64,000 nt of DNA from Ascaphus truei (GCA_036426205.1 CM071568.1:36257499-36321498); one strand, 5' to 3'. Positions 33,366-43,908 are shown, counted from the first letter of the stretch. Notes: generated by a model from the letters alone, not told the origin. A program made the numbers and translations.

Positions 33366-36300
33366 ATTATTTATTTATTATTTATTTATAAAATATTTTA
33401 CCAGGAAGTAATACATTGAGAGTTACCTCTCGTTTTCAAGTATGTCCTGGGCACAGAGTAAAACAAAATAATACATGGTTACAAATACAGTTACATAAAT
33501 GAACAAGGTATACATTATATACAAGACATTGCATGCACAGTTAAAGAAAATATATATTATGAGCGTATGAAACAGTTACAGACCAGATTAAAGTGTGAGA
33601 CAGCCTTAGATTTGAAAGAACTTAAGCTGGTGGTGGATATGAGAGTCTCTGGTAGGTTGTTCCAGTTTTGGGGTGCACGGAAGGAGAAGGAGGAACGTCC
33701 GGATACTTTGTTGAGTCTTGGGACCATGAATAGTCTTTTGGAGTCTGATCTCAGGTGATAGGTACTGCATGTGGTAGGGGTGAGGAGCTTGTTCAGGTAG
33801 CTGGGTAGCTTGCCCAGAAAGTATTTGAGGGTGAGACAGGAAAGGTGAACTTTGCGCCTAGACTCTAGTGATGACCAATCTAGTTCTTTGAGCATTTCGC
33901 AGTGATGTGTGTTGTAGTTGCATTGGAGAACAAAACGACAAATTGAATTGTAGAGGGTGTCAAGTTTGCTAAGGTGGGTTTGAGGAGCCGAGCCATATAC
34001 TATGTCTCCATAGTCAATAATTGGCATTAGCATCTGCTGTGCAATACGCTTTCTGACCAGGAGACTTAGGGAGGATTTGTTCCTGTAAAGTACCCCTAGT
34101 TTGGCATAGGTCTTGGTTGTCAGGGTATCAATGTGCATCCCGAATGTTAAGTGGGAGTCAAACCATAAGCCCAGGTATTTAAAACTAGTGACAGGTGTTA
34201 GGGTGGTGGTAGCGTTGGTTCTAATCAGGAGCTCAGTCACTGGAAGCTTTACAAATTTAGTCTTGGTCCCAAATACCATTGTTACAGTCTTGTCAGTGTT
34301 TAAAAACAGTTTGTTTTGGGAAATCCAGTTTTCGAGTCTCAAAAAGTCAGACTGAAGTATGTGTTGAAGGTCAGAGAGGCTATGGCTGTGTGCATACAGG
34401 ATTGTGTCATCTGCATACATGTGTATTGAGGCTTCCTTACAAGCTGTGGGAAGATCATTAATGAACACTGAGAAGAGTAGGGGCCCCAGAACAGAGCCTT
34501 GCGGGACACCACAGGTGATATCCAGGGGGTTGGAGTTAGAGCCTGAGATGGACACATGTTGGGATCTTCCTGATAGGTAGGACTGAAACCAGTTTAAAGC
34601 ATGTTTCCCTATTCCAGAGCTCTGGAGTTTGTTAAGCAGGATAACATGATCAACTGTGTCAAAAGCCTTTGCAAAATCTAGGAATACTGCACCAGTGAGT
34701 TGTCCCCGTTCCATTCCACACTGGATTTCATTGCAAACTTTTAGCAGGGTAGTTACGGTGGAGTGTTTGGGACGAAACCCAGACTGGAATTGGCTAGGGA
34801 AATTTGTCTTGGTGTAGAAATCGCTTAATTGGGAGTGGACACATTTTTCCATAACTTTGGATAGAATTGGGAGAAGTGAGATTGGCCTGTAGTTTGAGAC
34901 AGTGTTTTTGTCCCCACTTTTGAAGATTGGGACAACTCTGGCAGTTTTCCAGGTCTTAGGGATATGGCCTGCAGACAGGATAGAGTTGACTATGGACGCA
35001 ATTGGTTTGGCAATGGCTGGGGCACCAAGTCGTAGAAACCTAGATTGTAGTAAGTCGGGTCCACATTGGCTGCTTAGTTTTAGTTTGAGGAGCGCTTGTG
35101 TAATCTCCTCTTCAGATACTGGGCTAAATTGAAAATTGTGGGCAGTGTTGGGAGGGGGTGGGACTGTAGGGAAACTCCCAGGATGAGATTCATGTTTGGG
35201 GTTTGTGCTGCGTTTCGCTAATAAGTTAGTGGCACACCCCACAAAGTAATCATTGAATGCATTTGCAATGTCAGTGGGGTTTGTCAGAGTAATATCCCCC
35301 TTAGTGATATTACTTGGTTGTTGATGGTTAGGAGGCTGGAATATATTGTTGATAACCTTCCAGAAGTTAGCTGGGTTTGATGTATTTTGGTGGAGATTGT
35401 CAGAGTAATATTGTGCTTTTGCATACCTTGTTTGCCTTGTGCACACGTTCCGCAGGCATCTGTAGTGATTGAGATCCTTGGTAGTGCCAGTTACTTTGTA
35501 GCTTTTCCACAAGGCATCCCTGAACTGGTAGAGTGCTATAAGGTCAGGTGTAACCCAAGGAAGGTGGGCCCCCCGTACCCTTATTTTGCGTAGTGGAGCA
35601 TGGGTATCGCAGAGTTTTAAGAACTCGGATTGGAAATAGTCGAGCGCAGAATCAGGGTCGGGAATTAAATCGATTCTGTGCCATGGGCAGTTGGTAAGGT
35701 CATCCAGAAACTGTTGTGGGTTAAAGTTTTTAAATGTTCTAGTGAGGAGAACTTTAGGGCTTGAATGGGGCGGTTTAATTTTCCTTACACAGTACACTAT
35801 TGCATGGTCACTGAAAATATCAGGAAGGATGCCAGAGGATTGGATTCTGCTGGGGTTTGAGGAGAGAATCCAGTCTAGCAAGGAATGGTTATGCGACTTC
35901 AGGTTTATTCGTGTGGGTTGGGAAATGAGTTGCGATAGGTTAAGTGACTTGAGTTGTATCTGGATTTTGTGGTTTTTAGGGTCAAGCCAATTGAAGTTGA
36001 AATCCCCTAGAACTAGCAGCTCACTCTTCTCATTCAGAGAGGAAATGGAGGCAAGAAATTGGGTGATATCAGTCAAGGATTGTAGAGGGGCTTTAGGGGG
36101 GCGGTAGATGCCAGCAAGCAAGATGGGCTTAGAAAAGGGGAGGCAGATTTTGCCAACTAGAGTTTCAAAAGAGGGTGGACTTGGTGGGCAATGTAACAGT
36201 GTAAATTGTAAGGTGTCTGCAATATAAAATAACACCCCTCCTCCTCTCTTTGACCTATCTCTCCTAAAAATGGAGTATCCCTGAATGGCGATATGTGCAT

Positions 36301-37100
36301 CAGGGGTTTTAGAGGATAGCCATGTTTCTGTAAGAACGATGGCTTTAGGTTTATGCATAAGGCACCATGCCCTTAGTTCATCCAGTTTGGGCAGCAGGCT
36401 CCGGATGTTTATATGGGCGACAGATAGACCTTTTTGGAATTTAAAGGTGGAATTCTCAGGGGCATGGGACAGAGCTGAAATGGGAGGACCTGGGTTAGTT
36501 TCAACATCACCTGCTAGAGAGAGTAATAGTATGAGTAGGAATTTGGGTAGTTGTTTGCAAGTTGTAAATTTGTGGTGTTTTCCATTTGAGTGTGCGGTGG
36601 TTGGTGTGCTGGTTTTTAGAGTTCTCCACCAACATTCAGTAGATAGTGCAAGGCTTTTGAGTAGTCCAGGGTGTATGGTGATGTTGTTTGTGGGCAAGGA
36701 TGGAGGAGTTTGTAGTGGATAGAGGGAGTAACATCTCCATGATGCCAGGAGAAAGAAAAAAGTTAGAAGACATAGCAGGTTCATGATGCCAGAGGTAGGC
36801 AGTGCTGCAAGGAGCTGCTGTGAGCAGAGTGAGTGTGTGCAGACTAAACAGCAGGGGTGGGCCTGTACCTTGTCAAGTGTTTTGCTGCAATTGCAATGCT
36901 AGGGTCAATTCAAGGTTTAAGTGTATTGTGCAGTCAGTTTTGGGAGAGGCTGCAGTGAAAGAAGTTGTAAAGGGGTGGGGGGGGGGGTAAACTATGCAGG
37001 CTAACAAGCATGGGATCATAGTGTGATCTGAATAGCTTACCGATTGATGTCTTGAGTAAAAGTGTGTGCAGAAGATCCAGTCCCCAGTCACCTCTAGTCA
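33366..37100 (-). mobile_element. Full-length L2/CR1-group LINE with 2A motif
   Basis: The 3' end at 33366-33400 is an ATTT/TTTATTT run followed by AAAATATTTTACCAGGAAG, the same tail as the truncated copy at 12712. One uninterrupted ORF (33557-36784) fills most of the element. The 5' leader extends past 36785 to somewhere near 37100; I could not fix the exact 5' limit or find a convincing target duplication. The intact ORF and the nearly identical truncated copy in the same window suggest recent activity of the family. Confidence 0.85.
33557..36784 (-). CDS. LINE polyprotein: signal-like segment, 2A peptide, AP endonuclease, reverse transcriptase
   Basis: The ORF encodes 1,075 residues with no break. 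Residues 1-20 (MNLLCLLTFFFLLASWRCYS) look like a signal peptide. Residues 81-100 hold a hydrophobic run followed by GDVETNPGP, an exact 2A motif, so translation should separate the chain between Gly99 and Pro100. The AP endonuclease follows at about 120-335, with Asn126 (HINIRSL), Glu153 (LTETWL), Asp261/Asn263 (GDFNFNW) and Asp326/His327 (SDHAIV). The reverse transcriptase spans about 600-880, with NYRPISLLP, Asp703 (FLDFAKAFD), GVPQGSVLGP and the YADD box at 790-793. The C-terminal domain ends NLVCNCFIRS. All catalytic residues seen are intact. The start is the first Met; the upstream frame has a stop. 2A motifs are known in some CR1/L2-group LINEs. Confidence 0.93.
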   Translation of the reverse strand: MNLLCLLTFFFLLASWRCYSLYPLQTPPSLPTNNITIHPGLLKSLALSTECWWRTLKTSTPTTAHSNGKHHKFTTCKQLPKFLLILLLSLAGDVETNPGPPISALSHAPENSTFKFQKGLSVAHINIRSLLPKLDELRAWCLMHKPKAIVLTETWLSSKTPDAHIAIQGYSIFRRDRSKRGGGVLFYIADTLQFTLLHCPPSPPSFETLVGKICLPFSKPILLAGIYRPPKAPLQSLTDITQFLASISSLNEKSELLVLGDFNFNWLDPKNHKIQIQLKSLNLSQLISQPTRINLKSHNHSLLDWILSSNPSRIQSSGILPDIFSDHAIVYCVRKIKPPHSSPKVLLTRTFKNFNPQQFLDDLTNCPWHRIDLIPDPDSALDYFQSEFLKLCDTHAPLRKIRVRGAHLPWVTPDLIALYQFRDALWKSYKVTGTTKDLNHYRCLRNVCTRQTRYAKAQYYSDNLHQNTSNPANFWKVINNIFQPPNHQQPSNITKGDITLTNPTDIANAFNDYFVGCATNLLAKRSTNPKHESHPGSFPTVPPPPNTAHNFQFSPVSEEEITQALLKLKLSSQCGPDLLQSRFLRLGAPAIAKPIASIVNSILSAGHIPKTWKTARVVPIFKSGDKNTVSNYRPISLLPILSKVMEKCVHSQLSDFYTKTNFPSQFQSGFRPKHSTVTTLLKVCNEIQCGMERGQLTGAVFLDFAKAFDTVDHVILLNKLQSSGIGKHALNWFQSYLSGRSQHVSISGSNSNPLDITCGVPQGSVLGPLLFSVFINDLPTACKEASIHMYADDTILYAHSHSLSDLQHILQSDFLRLENWISQNKLFLNTDKTVTMVFGTKTKFVKLPVTELLIRTNATTTLTPVTSFKYLGLWFDSHLTFGMHIDTLTTKTYAKLGVLYRNKSSLSLLVRKRIAQQMLMPIIDYGDIVYGSAPQTHLSKLDTLYNSICRFVLQCNYNTHHCEMLKELDWSSLESRRKVHLSCLTLKYFLGKLPSYLNKLLTPTTCSTYHLRSDSKRLFMVPRLNKVSGRSSFSFRAPQNWNNLPETLISTTSLSSFKSKAVSHFNLVCNCFIRS

Positions 37101-37439
37101 AACTGTAGTCTAACTGTATCACTTAAAAACCTCACTTTAAATGCCTCACTGCCTAATGCAGTTCCTGCCCAATGCAGCAAAGGTGTTAGTATTATACACA
37201 AATAACAGTCACATGACCCTCCCCCTCCCCAATCAGTCAGCTTTTTCCATTTGGTCAATTAACAGCACAGATTTAAGAGGAAAAAAAAAAAAAACCTTTT
37301 TACATTCAAACATACTAACTTCTATATCAATTCAACAAGGCCAGATTCAGTCTTATACAGAGGGAACATTGGAGCACCGGTAATTGTATCATTTTTCTCT
37401 TTTTAAGGTGTGCAGCACTCCTCTCTATTATCTGGACTT
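37101..37439. other. Noncoding, possibly LINE leader
   Basis: No gene is seen. Part of this stretch may be the LINE's 5' untranslated region. Confidence 0.4.
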
Positions 37440-38110
37440 TCTGTGAGACCATACTGTTGTGTTGAACTGTATTGTACTGTACATGTTTTGACCTGCTGTA
37501 CTTAAATAAAGTAGATGTTGTTGTGTGTAAATGTTATAACTTGCTGTCCACACACACAATTCCAGTCCCTGGGGGCCGCAAGCAGGCACGGTTTTCAAAG
37601 GTTACCCTGAAAACCCACCCTGTTTGCTGCCCTCAAGGACTGTAGTGGTGCAGGTCTGGCTGACAGTTTTGCGCACCATCCCACTGTACTGTATACTGTA
37701 TGTTTCTTTAATAAAGGAGATGTTTCGTTTGTATACTGTATTTTATGAATAAAGTTTTTTTGTAATCACAGGTAAGACCATACTGTTGTGCTGAACTGTA
37801 TTGTACTGTACATGTTTTGACCTGCTGTACTTAAATAAAGGAGATGTTGTTGTGTGTTTTTTTTACTTGTATTTATACAGAAATGTTTTAACTTGCTGTC
37901 CACACACACAAGACCTGCACAATTCCAGTCCCTGTGGGCCGCAAACAGGCATGGTTTTCAAAGGTTACCCTGAAAACCCACCCTGTTTGCTGCCCTCAAG
38001 GACTGTACTGGTGCAGACTTTTTTGCACACCATCCCACTGTACAGTATATGTTTTAACTTGCCGTTCTTTAATAAAGGAGATGTTGCGTTTTGCTAATAT
38101 AATGAATAAA
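37440..38110. repeat. Two tandem units of about 335 bp
   Basis: ACCATACTGTTGTG starts both units (37447 and about 37778). Each contains CCTGCTGTACTTAAATAAAG, a small foldback (AGTCCCTG.GGGCCGCAA / TTTGCTGCCCTCAAGGACT) and an AATAAAGGAGATGTT near its end. The units differ by several indels. They lie on the 3' side of forkhead/Tc1 copy B and may be part of it, since the same TACTGTAC-rich composition occurs in copy A. Confidence 0.75.
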
Positions 38111-38639
38111 TAATTTGTTTTTAAAACATGTGACTGTAAAGCATACTGACTGACATAAATGTTTTCACAAATGTAGCAGTAAACCATACACCTGTTGATG
38201 TTTTGAATTGCTGTGCACTTAAAATGTTTCTACATTGTACAGTATTTGTAAATAAATGTTTTTGTACTTACTCCACCAATAAAAGAACATGTTGATTTGT
38301 TTACATTGTTCCATTTGCTCCTTTGCTACTGTAACAAAATACAGTGTTTCTAGAATGTCGAGGAATACTGCACTGTATACTGTAGGCATGCTCAGTATGA
38401 GTATTAAAAAAAAATAGAAGACACAAACTGTACTGTACTGTATGTACTGGCACTGTATACTGTAGAAGACACATAATGTATGTGATACATGTAGAATAAA
38501 TATATAGTTTTTATTTTTTCGTGTTTATTACACAGTATACTGTACTGTATATAAAAAAGTATTGTACAGTATACTGTACGGCCGGAAAACATCAGCATAC
38601 TATTTCAGGTACAGTATTCTATCCTAATCAATAACAACG

Positions 38640-38755
38640 GCAACTAAACTGTAGACTCCGGTACGTGGGTTTTTAAATCCGATTCAGCAATGTGCAGGCA
38701 TTGTTACACAAAGCGATATTATCCATCGAAATCCCTTCATTAGCCGTTTTCTTTT
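38640..38755 (-). other. Possible second exon of the forkhead/Tc1 element
   Basis: A TTTTTCCTCAG acceptor ends at 38756 on the minus strand, followed by AAAAGAAAACGGCTAATGAA. Copy A lacks this part. I could not read a recognisable domain, and joining it to the forkhead exon in frame gives a stop, so the exon assignment is weak. Confidence 0.3.
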
Positions 38756-39099
38756 CTGAGGAAAAACAAAAAGAAATGTTTTACTGTAATGGTCAGCCCC
38801 CTAAAGAAGTTCCCGGCCAGTCCCACCAATAATTTTCTCGGGGGGCGTCTCTTGTTCCCATGCGCATGCACCTACCGTCGATGTAATGACACACATACTT
38901 ATGCGTTTCAAGAAGGTTCCAATGCGCATGCGCCTAGCGTTCCACCAATTGTTCAGTATATGCAGTACAGTACTGTAGAAGCCCCTCAGCCAATGATATT
39001 GCTAACAGGAGAATCGCTTGACTTTTGAATCGCACCGATATTGATACTGTATTGTCAAAATAAAAAAAACACAGAAAATAATACGCCAACAATACTCAC

Positions 39100-39679
39100 C
39101 ATAGAATTTCCCATTCAGCTGGCGCCGGCGCCGGTCCACTGCCAGTCCAGCGTTCTTGATCATCCACGTCGATAGTTTGCAGCGGGACCAGTCCACCTCT
39201 AGTCAGCTGATGAGGCTGGAAATTGCTTAGGTACATGCAAGCTTGATCGAAACTGCACGCGAAATCCGGCTCAGGCTCAGGGTTGTCACTGACGGCGGGA
39301 CCGTCATTGGAAGCCGGTGCTGGTGCATTGCTTGGCAGCGACTGTCGTTTCTTAGTTGGTTTTAACACAACCCTTCGCCTTTTGCCGTCATCATGATCAT
39401 AGATACAGGAAAAAGCCGGTGATACACACCAATACCCTCCAACAAATTGTGGCTCAATACGATAAAAACAGGGATCGCTACATAACCTTTTCCTTATTGC
39501 ACACTTCCACGTATGAGGAGTTGGCGAAAATGTGTAAAAAAGTCATAGTTTTCGACAAAATACTGATAAATTTGAACAACTGTTGCCATCTTATCCTCTG
39601 TTGCATTAATCGCGGCCCATATCAAATACGCGTAACTTCTGTCGGGTTTTTGGAAAGCGGGCTGCACTTGAACACTTAT
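39100..39679 (-). pseudogene. Forkhead (winged-helix) domain exon, copy B
   Basis: Aligned with copy A, the domain reads KPDRSYAYLIWAAINATEDK, then QIYQYFVENYDFY, then TWKCAIRKRLCSDPCFYRIE, then GGYWCVSPAFSCIYDHD and KRRRVV. A two-base insertion in the run TTTTTT at about 39548 shifts the frame between YDF and the recognition helix. The start codon is ATA where copy A has ATG. After the domain an Ala/Pro-rich linker and acidic/aromatic tail stay open to EWEILW at a strong donor (ATG followed by GTGAGT at 39099-39094). Amino acids are better conserved between copies than I would expect for free drift, but I have not computed this. Confidence 0.8.
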
Positions 39680-40092
39680 GGCGGGCGGGTCTCTGGAGAA
39701 TACTGTAACCGAAACTGGTCTTTGTCTTTCTTTACTATGAAAAGCTTAAATTGATACATTTTTGCAACCTCTTCCTTCAGTCTCAAGGCCAAGTTACAAT
39801 AGCACGCTGTGGTATCTTTTTTAAATGAAACACCTGCAAGTCGACACATTACTGAAGCGCATACGCATTACAATTCATGAATATCTGCCATCTGGCGGAC
39901 ACGCGAAGAATTGCAACCTATTAAATCCGAACCATTCTCAATAAACGCATGAACCGTGCGTCAGCCGCGCATGACCCGTGGCTGGGAACGCAAAATGAAC
40001 GCGGCATGCACCAGATGAAGAACGTCACATTCCAGGAAAAAGCCAGGTAAAAAACGGCGATTTGTTAGAATAAAAGCTGCCGCAGCAGTGTA

Positions 40093-40256
40093 TTGGTTTC
40101 AAGCAAAAGGTGGCTCTGTGTGCTCATTTGCATGTCATTTCCCAGAATTTCTTGCTGCAGTGGAAGCACTGTGTGCTGGATGATAATGGTGAAAGGCAAG
40201 GTTGAAGACCTGTCTAAGACATGCAAATGAGCATACAGTAATATTTCCATTTGCTA
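40093..40256 (-). repeat. Fragment of the hammerhead tandem-repeat family
   Basis: TGTGCTCATTTGCATGTCAT and TTGCTGCAGTGGAAGCACTG match the inverted 1130-1205 segment. The hammerhead itself is not included. The fragment is cut by copy B of the forkhead/Tc1 element at TA (40091). Confidence 0.7.
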
Positions 40257-40300
40257 TATATATATATATATATAGATAATATAGATATATATATATATAA
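40257..40300. repeat. AT microsatellite
   Basis: Imperfect (TA)n tract. Confidence 0.8.
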
Positions 40301-40311
40301 TAATGATACAT

Positions 40312-41778
40312 AAACCCCATTATAGCGCGGGTCTTAGGGGGCGCCACCCGATCCGACGCGCTAGAAAGAGGGTGCGCAAATTTTTAAAATAATGGCCGCT
40401 GCGCGCCTGATCGAGGAGGGAGTAAGGAGGGAAGGAAGGAAGGAAGAGGTGGCCGGAAGCCCTACACGTCCACCAGCAGCGGGCCCTCCGAGTCAGCCGC
40501 AACCTGCTCCTTACCTCCACCACCGGCATCCCTCCCCTCCACCGGCATCCACTTCCTCCCCCCCGAGGCCCCCACACCTACCGCCCTCCGCGGGCATAAT
40601 CAGTTTGGGGCCTAGCCATGCGGCCATATGGTCCAGCCTGCTCCTCACTCACCCCCCCTACCGGCATCCACACCACCCCCCCTCCTCCCGACACCACCCC
40701 CTCCTCCCGACACCCCCCCTCCTCCTGATGCCAGCTCCGCTCCAATATCAGCAGCCAACACCAAAGGTAATGAGAGGGAGTCGGAGGTGTGGTGTGAGTG
40801 TGGTGTGCTGTGCAGTGTAGTGTGCTGTGAGTGCTGTGAGAGTGTGCTGAGTGTGCTGTGAGTGCTGTGAGTGTGCTGTGAGTGCTGTGTGATGTTAGTG
40901 TGCTGTGAGTGCTGTGTGCTGTGAGAGTGTGCTGTGAGTGCTGTGAGTGCTGTGTGCTGTGAGAGTATGCTGTGTGCTGTGAGTGTGCTGTGTGCAGTGA
41001 GTGCTGGTAGTGTGTGCAGTGTGCAGTGAGTGCTGGTAGTGTGTGCAGTGAGAGTGTGTGCAGTGTGCAGTGAGAGTGTGTGCAGTGTGCAGTGTGCAGT
41101 GTGCAGTGAGTGTGTGCTGTGAGCAGTGTGCAGTGAGTGCTGGGAGTGTGTGCAGTGTGTGCAGTGAGAGTGTGTGCAGTGAGAGTGTGTGTAGTGAGAG
41201 TGTGTGCAGTGAGTGCTGGGAGTGTGTGCAGTGAGCAGTGTGCAGTAAGACTGTGTGCAGTGTGCAGTGAGAGTGTGTGCAGTGTGCAGTGAGAGTATGT
41301 GGAGTGTGCAGTAAGTGCTGGTAGTGTGTGCAGTGAGAGTGTGTGCAGTGTGCTGTGAGTGCTGGTAGTGTGTGCAGTGAGAGTGTGTGCAGTGTGCAGT
41401 GAGAGTGTGTAGTGTGCAGTGTGCTGTGAGCAGTGTGCAGTGAGTGCTGGGAGTGTGTGCAGTGTGTGCAGTGTGTGCAGTGTGTGCGGTGAGAGTGTGT
41501 GCAGTGTGTGCAGTGAGTGTGTGCAGTGAGAGTGTATGCAGTGAGTGCTGGGAGTGTGTGCAGTGTGCAGTGTGCAGTGAGAGTGTGTGGAGTGTGCAGT
41601 GAGAGTGTGTGCAGTGTGCAGTGTGCAGTGAGTGCTGGGAGTGTGTACTGGGAGTGTGTGCAGTGTGCAGTGTGCAAAAAAATGTAAAATTTTTATTATT
41701 TTTTTTAAACGGGAGCCACGTGAAAACCGCGTTATAAGCGAATTCGCGTTATAACGGGTCGCGCTATAACGGGGTTAA
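40312..41778. mobile_element. TIR element with CCCC(A/G)TTATAGCGCG ends, piggyBac-like at best
   Basis: The left end CCCCATTATAGCGCGGGT (about 40316) is the inverted match of CGCGCTATAACGGGG at the right (about 41760-41775). The right end abuts TTAA; the left abuts TAAA. TTAA targets and CCC termini are piggyBac features, but no transposase is present. The body has a Pro/Gln-rich GC-rich part (40390-40770), where open frames reflect composition only, and a long GTGCAGTG minisatellite. The class is inference. Confidence 0.55.
40790..41682. repeat. GTGCAGTG/GTGAGAGTGT minisatellite, about 890 bp
   Basis: Nested variants of GTGTGCAGTGAGAGTGTGTG and GTGAGTGCTGGTAGTGT fill the stretch. It is stop-free on the minus strand for 260 codons (His/Thr/Leu-rich) only because of the repeat unit. 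Confidence 0.95.
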
Positions 41779-41796
41779 GCTGTATATATAAAGAGC

Positions 41797-42127
41797 GTGA
41801 TACTGTATCATAATTTAATGTTAAAATCAAGGGGAAAAGGCTCACTCACAAAAGTGTTAGAATGTTAAGCATATAATGAATAATGTCACCGTCGCTGGCA
41901 GATGTCCAGATGGATTTCATCAAATGGAGTCTGCAGTGTCACTGCCAGGTCCGCCTCACTCAATGATGGGCTGCACCGATTTTGAGTTGACTCACTATTA
42001 CTTGAAAGTCCAAGAGACAGGCTGAAGATGGTGTGCTCACGCACTGACAGCCACAGGCAGCAGAGATCCGGTCCAGCCAACTTCCGGTCTCTCACTGATG
42101 ACTAAATGTCGCTGCATTTGCGTCCTC

Positions 42128-42128
<1 letters not shown>
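41797..42128. repeat. Possible fragment of hammerhead-associated family 2
   Basis: AAAGAGCGTGATACTGTATC and CTCACTCACAAAAG echo the outer end of the family at 32268. No hammerhead core could be found. Confidence 0.35.

Positions 42129-42172
<44 letters not shown>
42129..42172. repeat. (AT)n microsatellite
   Basis: Pure TA repeat. Confidence 0.95.
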
Positions 42173-42175
<3 letters not shown>

Positions 42176-42285
42176 GGCAAGAAAAAGTTTGTGAAAAAAT
42201 TCAGCACCACCTTGCCTTGTTTTGAATTATAATACAATTGTAGCCCTGGTAAGTTTATGGGCTATATTTCTACTCTCCTCCTGGC
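42173..42285 (+). mobile_element. Tc1/mariner-type end, TIR family CAGTGGCAAGAAAAAG
   Basis: ATGGCAAGAAAAAGTTTGTG follows the AT tract and is the inverted match of the end at 31485. Only a short piece is kept. Confidence 0.6.
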
Positions 42286-42764
42286 TGTAATCCCTGTGTA
42301 AGGGCAGGTTTGTCAGGAGTGATTATGGCTTTTCCTGGCTTCAGACAATGCACCTGACCCTGTGTCCAATCAAGAGACACAGTGCCTACTGAAGCTATTT
42401 ATGGCAGCGTCACTTCCTATTTAGGGGGTGAGTTAGTGTAAGAGATTGTAGAGAATGAGTTATCCACCTTATGAGTAGAGCTGTTAGAAAGGTGGACCAG
42501 ATATCGCCTGCCCTGCTTAGGGGGCTGGGGAAGAGCAAGACCCACTCTGGGTGGCCCTTAGGCCCAGAGTTGCGTCAGGGGGACATTCTGAAGGAGGACA
42601 GCTGTCTGTCTGTGTATATTATCTGTACATGTCTGCTGCTGCTGTGAAGAAGCTAATAAAGAGCTGCTGCTATTTAAAGAGACAGTGTGTGAAACTGGAA
42701 TCTCTCATCCCTGGGAGGGGATTCTGTTGAGGGATTCCACCCCATATCCCTGGGGCCTGCGACA
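42286..42764 (+). mobile_element. LTR, probably Ty3/gypsy type, with a remnant of leader
   Basis: The sequence starts TGTAATCCCTG and ends GGGGCCTGCGACA, giving the TG...CA ends of an LTR of about 479 bp. It contains a TATTTAAAGAG box and an AATAAAGAGCTG poly-A signal. Directly after it comes GATGGAGGCGCTGCACC, in the position of a primer-binding site and leader, and such sequence continues to about 42960. No internal coding part is seen. Start and end are set by the TG/CA ends only, so a few bases of error are possible. Confidence 0.6.
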
Positions 42765-42964
42765 GATGGAGGCGCTGCACCATTAGAGGAGAATGAAGGC
42801 ATCCACCCCAGAAACCAGTCCTGTTGTCCCCCTTGTCACAGCAGGAGACTCAGGCCCTCCTGTTTCCAGCAGGTATGCACCACACTCAGACACGTAGTCA
42901 GACCAAGAGACACCCTAGTGTACCCGATATGAGGTTGGGGGGGGGGTCGATGGGCTACACAATC

Positions 42965-43908
42965 TTTATACCTTTATAACCTGCGTGCTGTCTCTTGATC
43001 GCATGCAAATGGTATCATATTTTTTATTAATTTATTTATGGGATATGCACCTACATGCTGATGCTTACCTATGGAGTGCCGACTGCAACATGCTTTATAT
43101 ATATATATATATATTAGATAGAGAGAAACAAAATATTGACAGTAACTAATATTCAATTGTTCTATGTCTTTATGTACTTTTGAGTAAATAACAGTTGTGT
43201 CTGTTCAAGCTGTGCCTTTGTTCGTGTTAGGGAAATATATCGTATTTGTAATTCATTTGTAGTGTATGATATATTTTTGTTGTTGTTGTTGCATCCTTTT
43301 GCTGTGTCATTACATAAGAGATTACAAGTAATCTGCTGCAGATATGTGTCATTGACATTGCGCAAACATCACATAACCACTGGCATACTACATTTCCAAT
43401 AAGTAATACTGTATGTAGTGCAGGTATTATACTGTACTGTGAAGGTAGTCTGTTATGTTATAGATTCTGTACATTTTCTACAAAATGTTTAAAATAAATT
43501 TAAATATGTTTAAATGCTTTGGATTTTTAGGCTATAGAGAACCCAAATTCCAATGTTTAACTACGCAACAGCAAATATGACGAAATATTACTTTTCTTGT
43601 TTAAGGATTGGCCCATTCATAATTTCAAGAGACAAATCCACCCACCACAAGGGAAGTTTTTGTGACTGGTACCTTCAAAAATTTAGAGAAGTAAAAAAAA
43701 TAATAAGTTACTTTTAATGATTATATAGAAACCAAATTCTTCCAGTGCCCCCTCCCCCTCACCCCCCTTCAATCTGTATATCTTTTTCCAATCTGCTTCC
43801 TTGAGCTCTGTGGAATGTGGATCCAAAAATTCTCAGTTGCTATTCTTGTTTTTTATTATTTCTTTGAAGACTAATATCGTGCCCTCAATCACCGAACAAA
43901 GAATTTGC
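42965..43908. other. No gene seen
   Basis: Noncoding. A small AT tract lies at 43096-43115 and a C-rich block at 43745-43770. Confidence 0.5.

Larger units (their letters stand above)
38640..40090 (-). mobile_element. Tc1/mariner-type element carrying a forkhead-domain exon (copy B)
   Basis: The end at 40090 (CACTGCTGCGGCAGCTTTTA read on the minus strand) abuts TA at 40091-40092. Beyond it a fragment of the hammerhead tandem repeat resumes, so the element inserted into that repeat. The leader (from about 39960 down to 39690), forkhead exon, intron and subterminal motifs align with 16780-18025 of copy A in the same order. After 38860 the copies diverge because copy A has a deletion. The far end was not found; the limit given is where alignment and exon evidence stop. 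Confidence 0.6.

Noticed and set aside
35691..36107. Plus-strand frames within the LINE
   Set aside because: Shadows of the intact minus-strand ORF.
40895..41677. 260-codon open frame on the minus strand
   Set aside because: It is entirely the translation of the GTGCAGTG minisatellite (His/Thr/Leu repeats) with no other signal.
42085..42115. CTGATGA motif as a hammerhead core
   Set aside because: A hairpin follows, but there is no GAAA box or closing stem.
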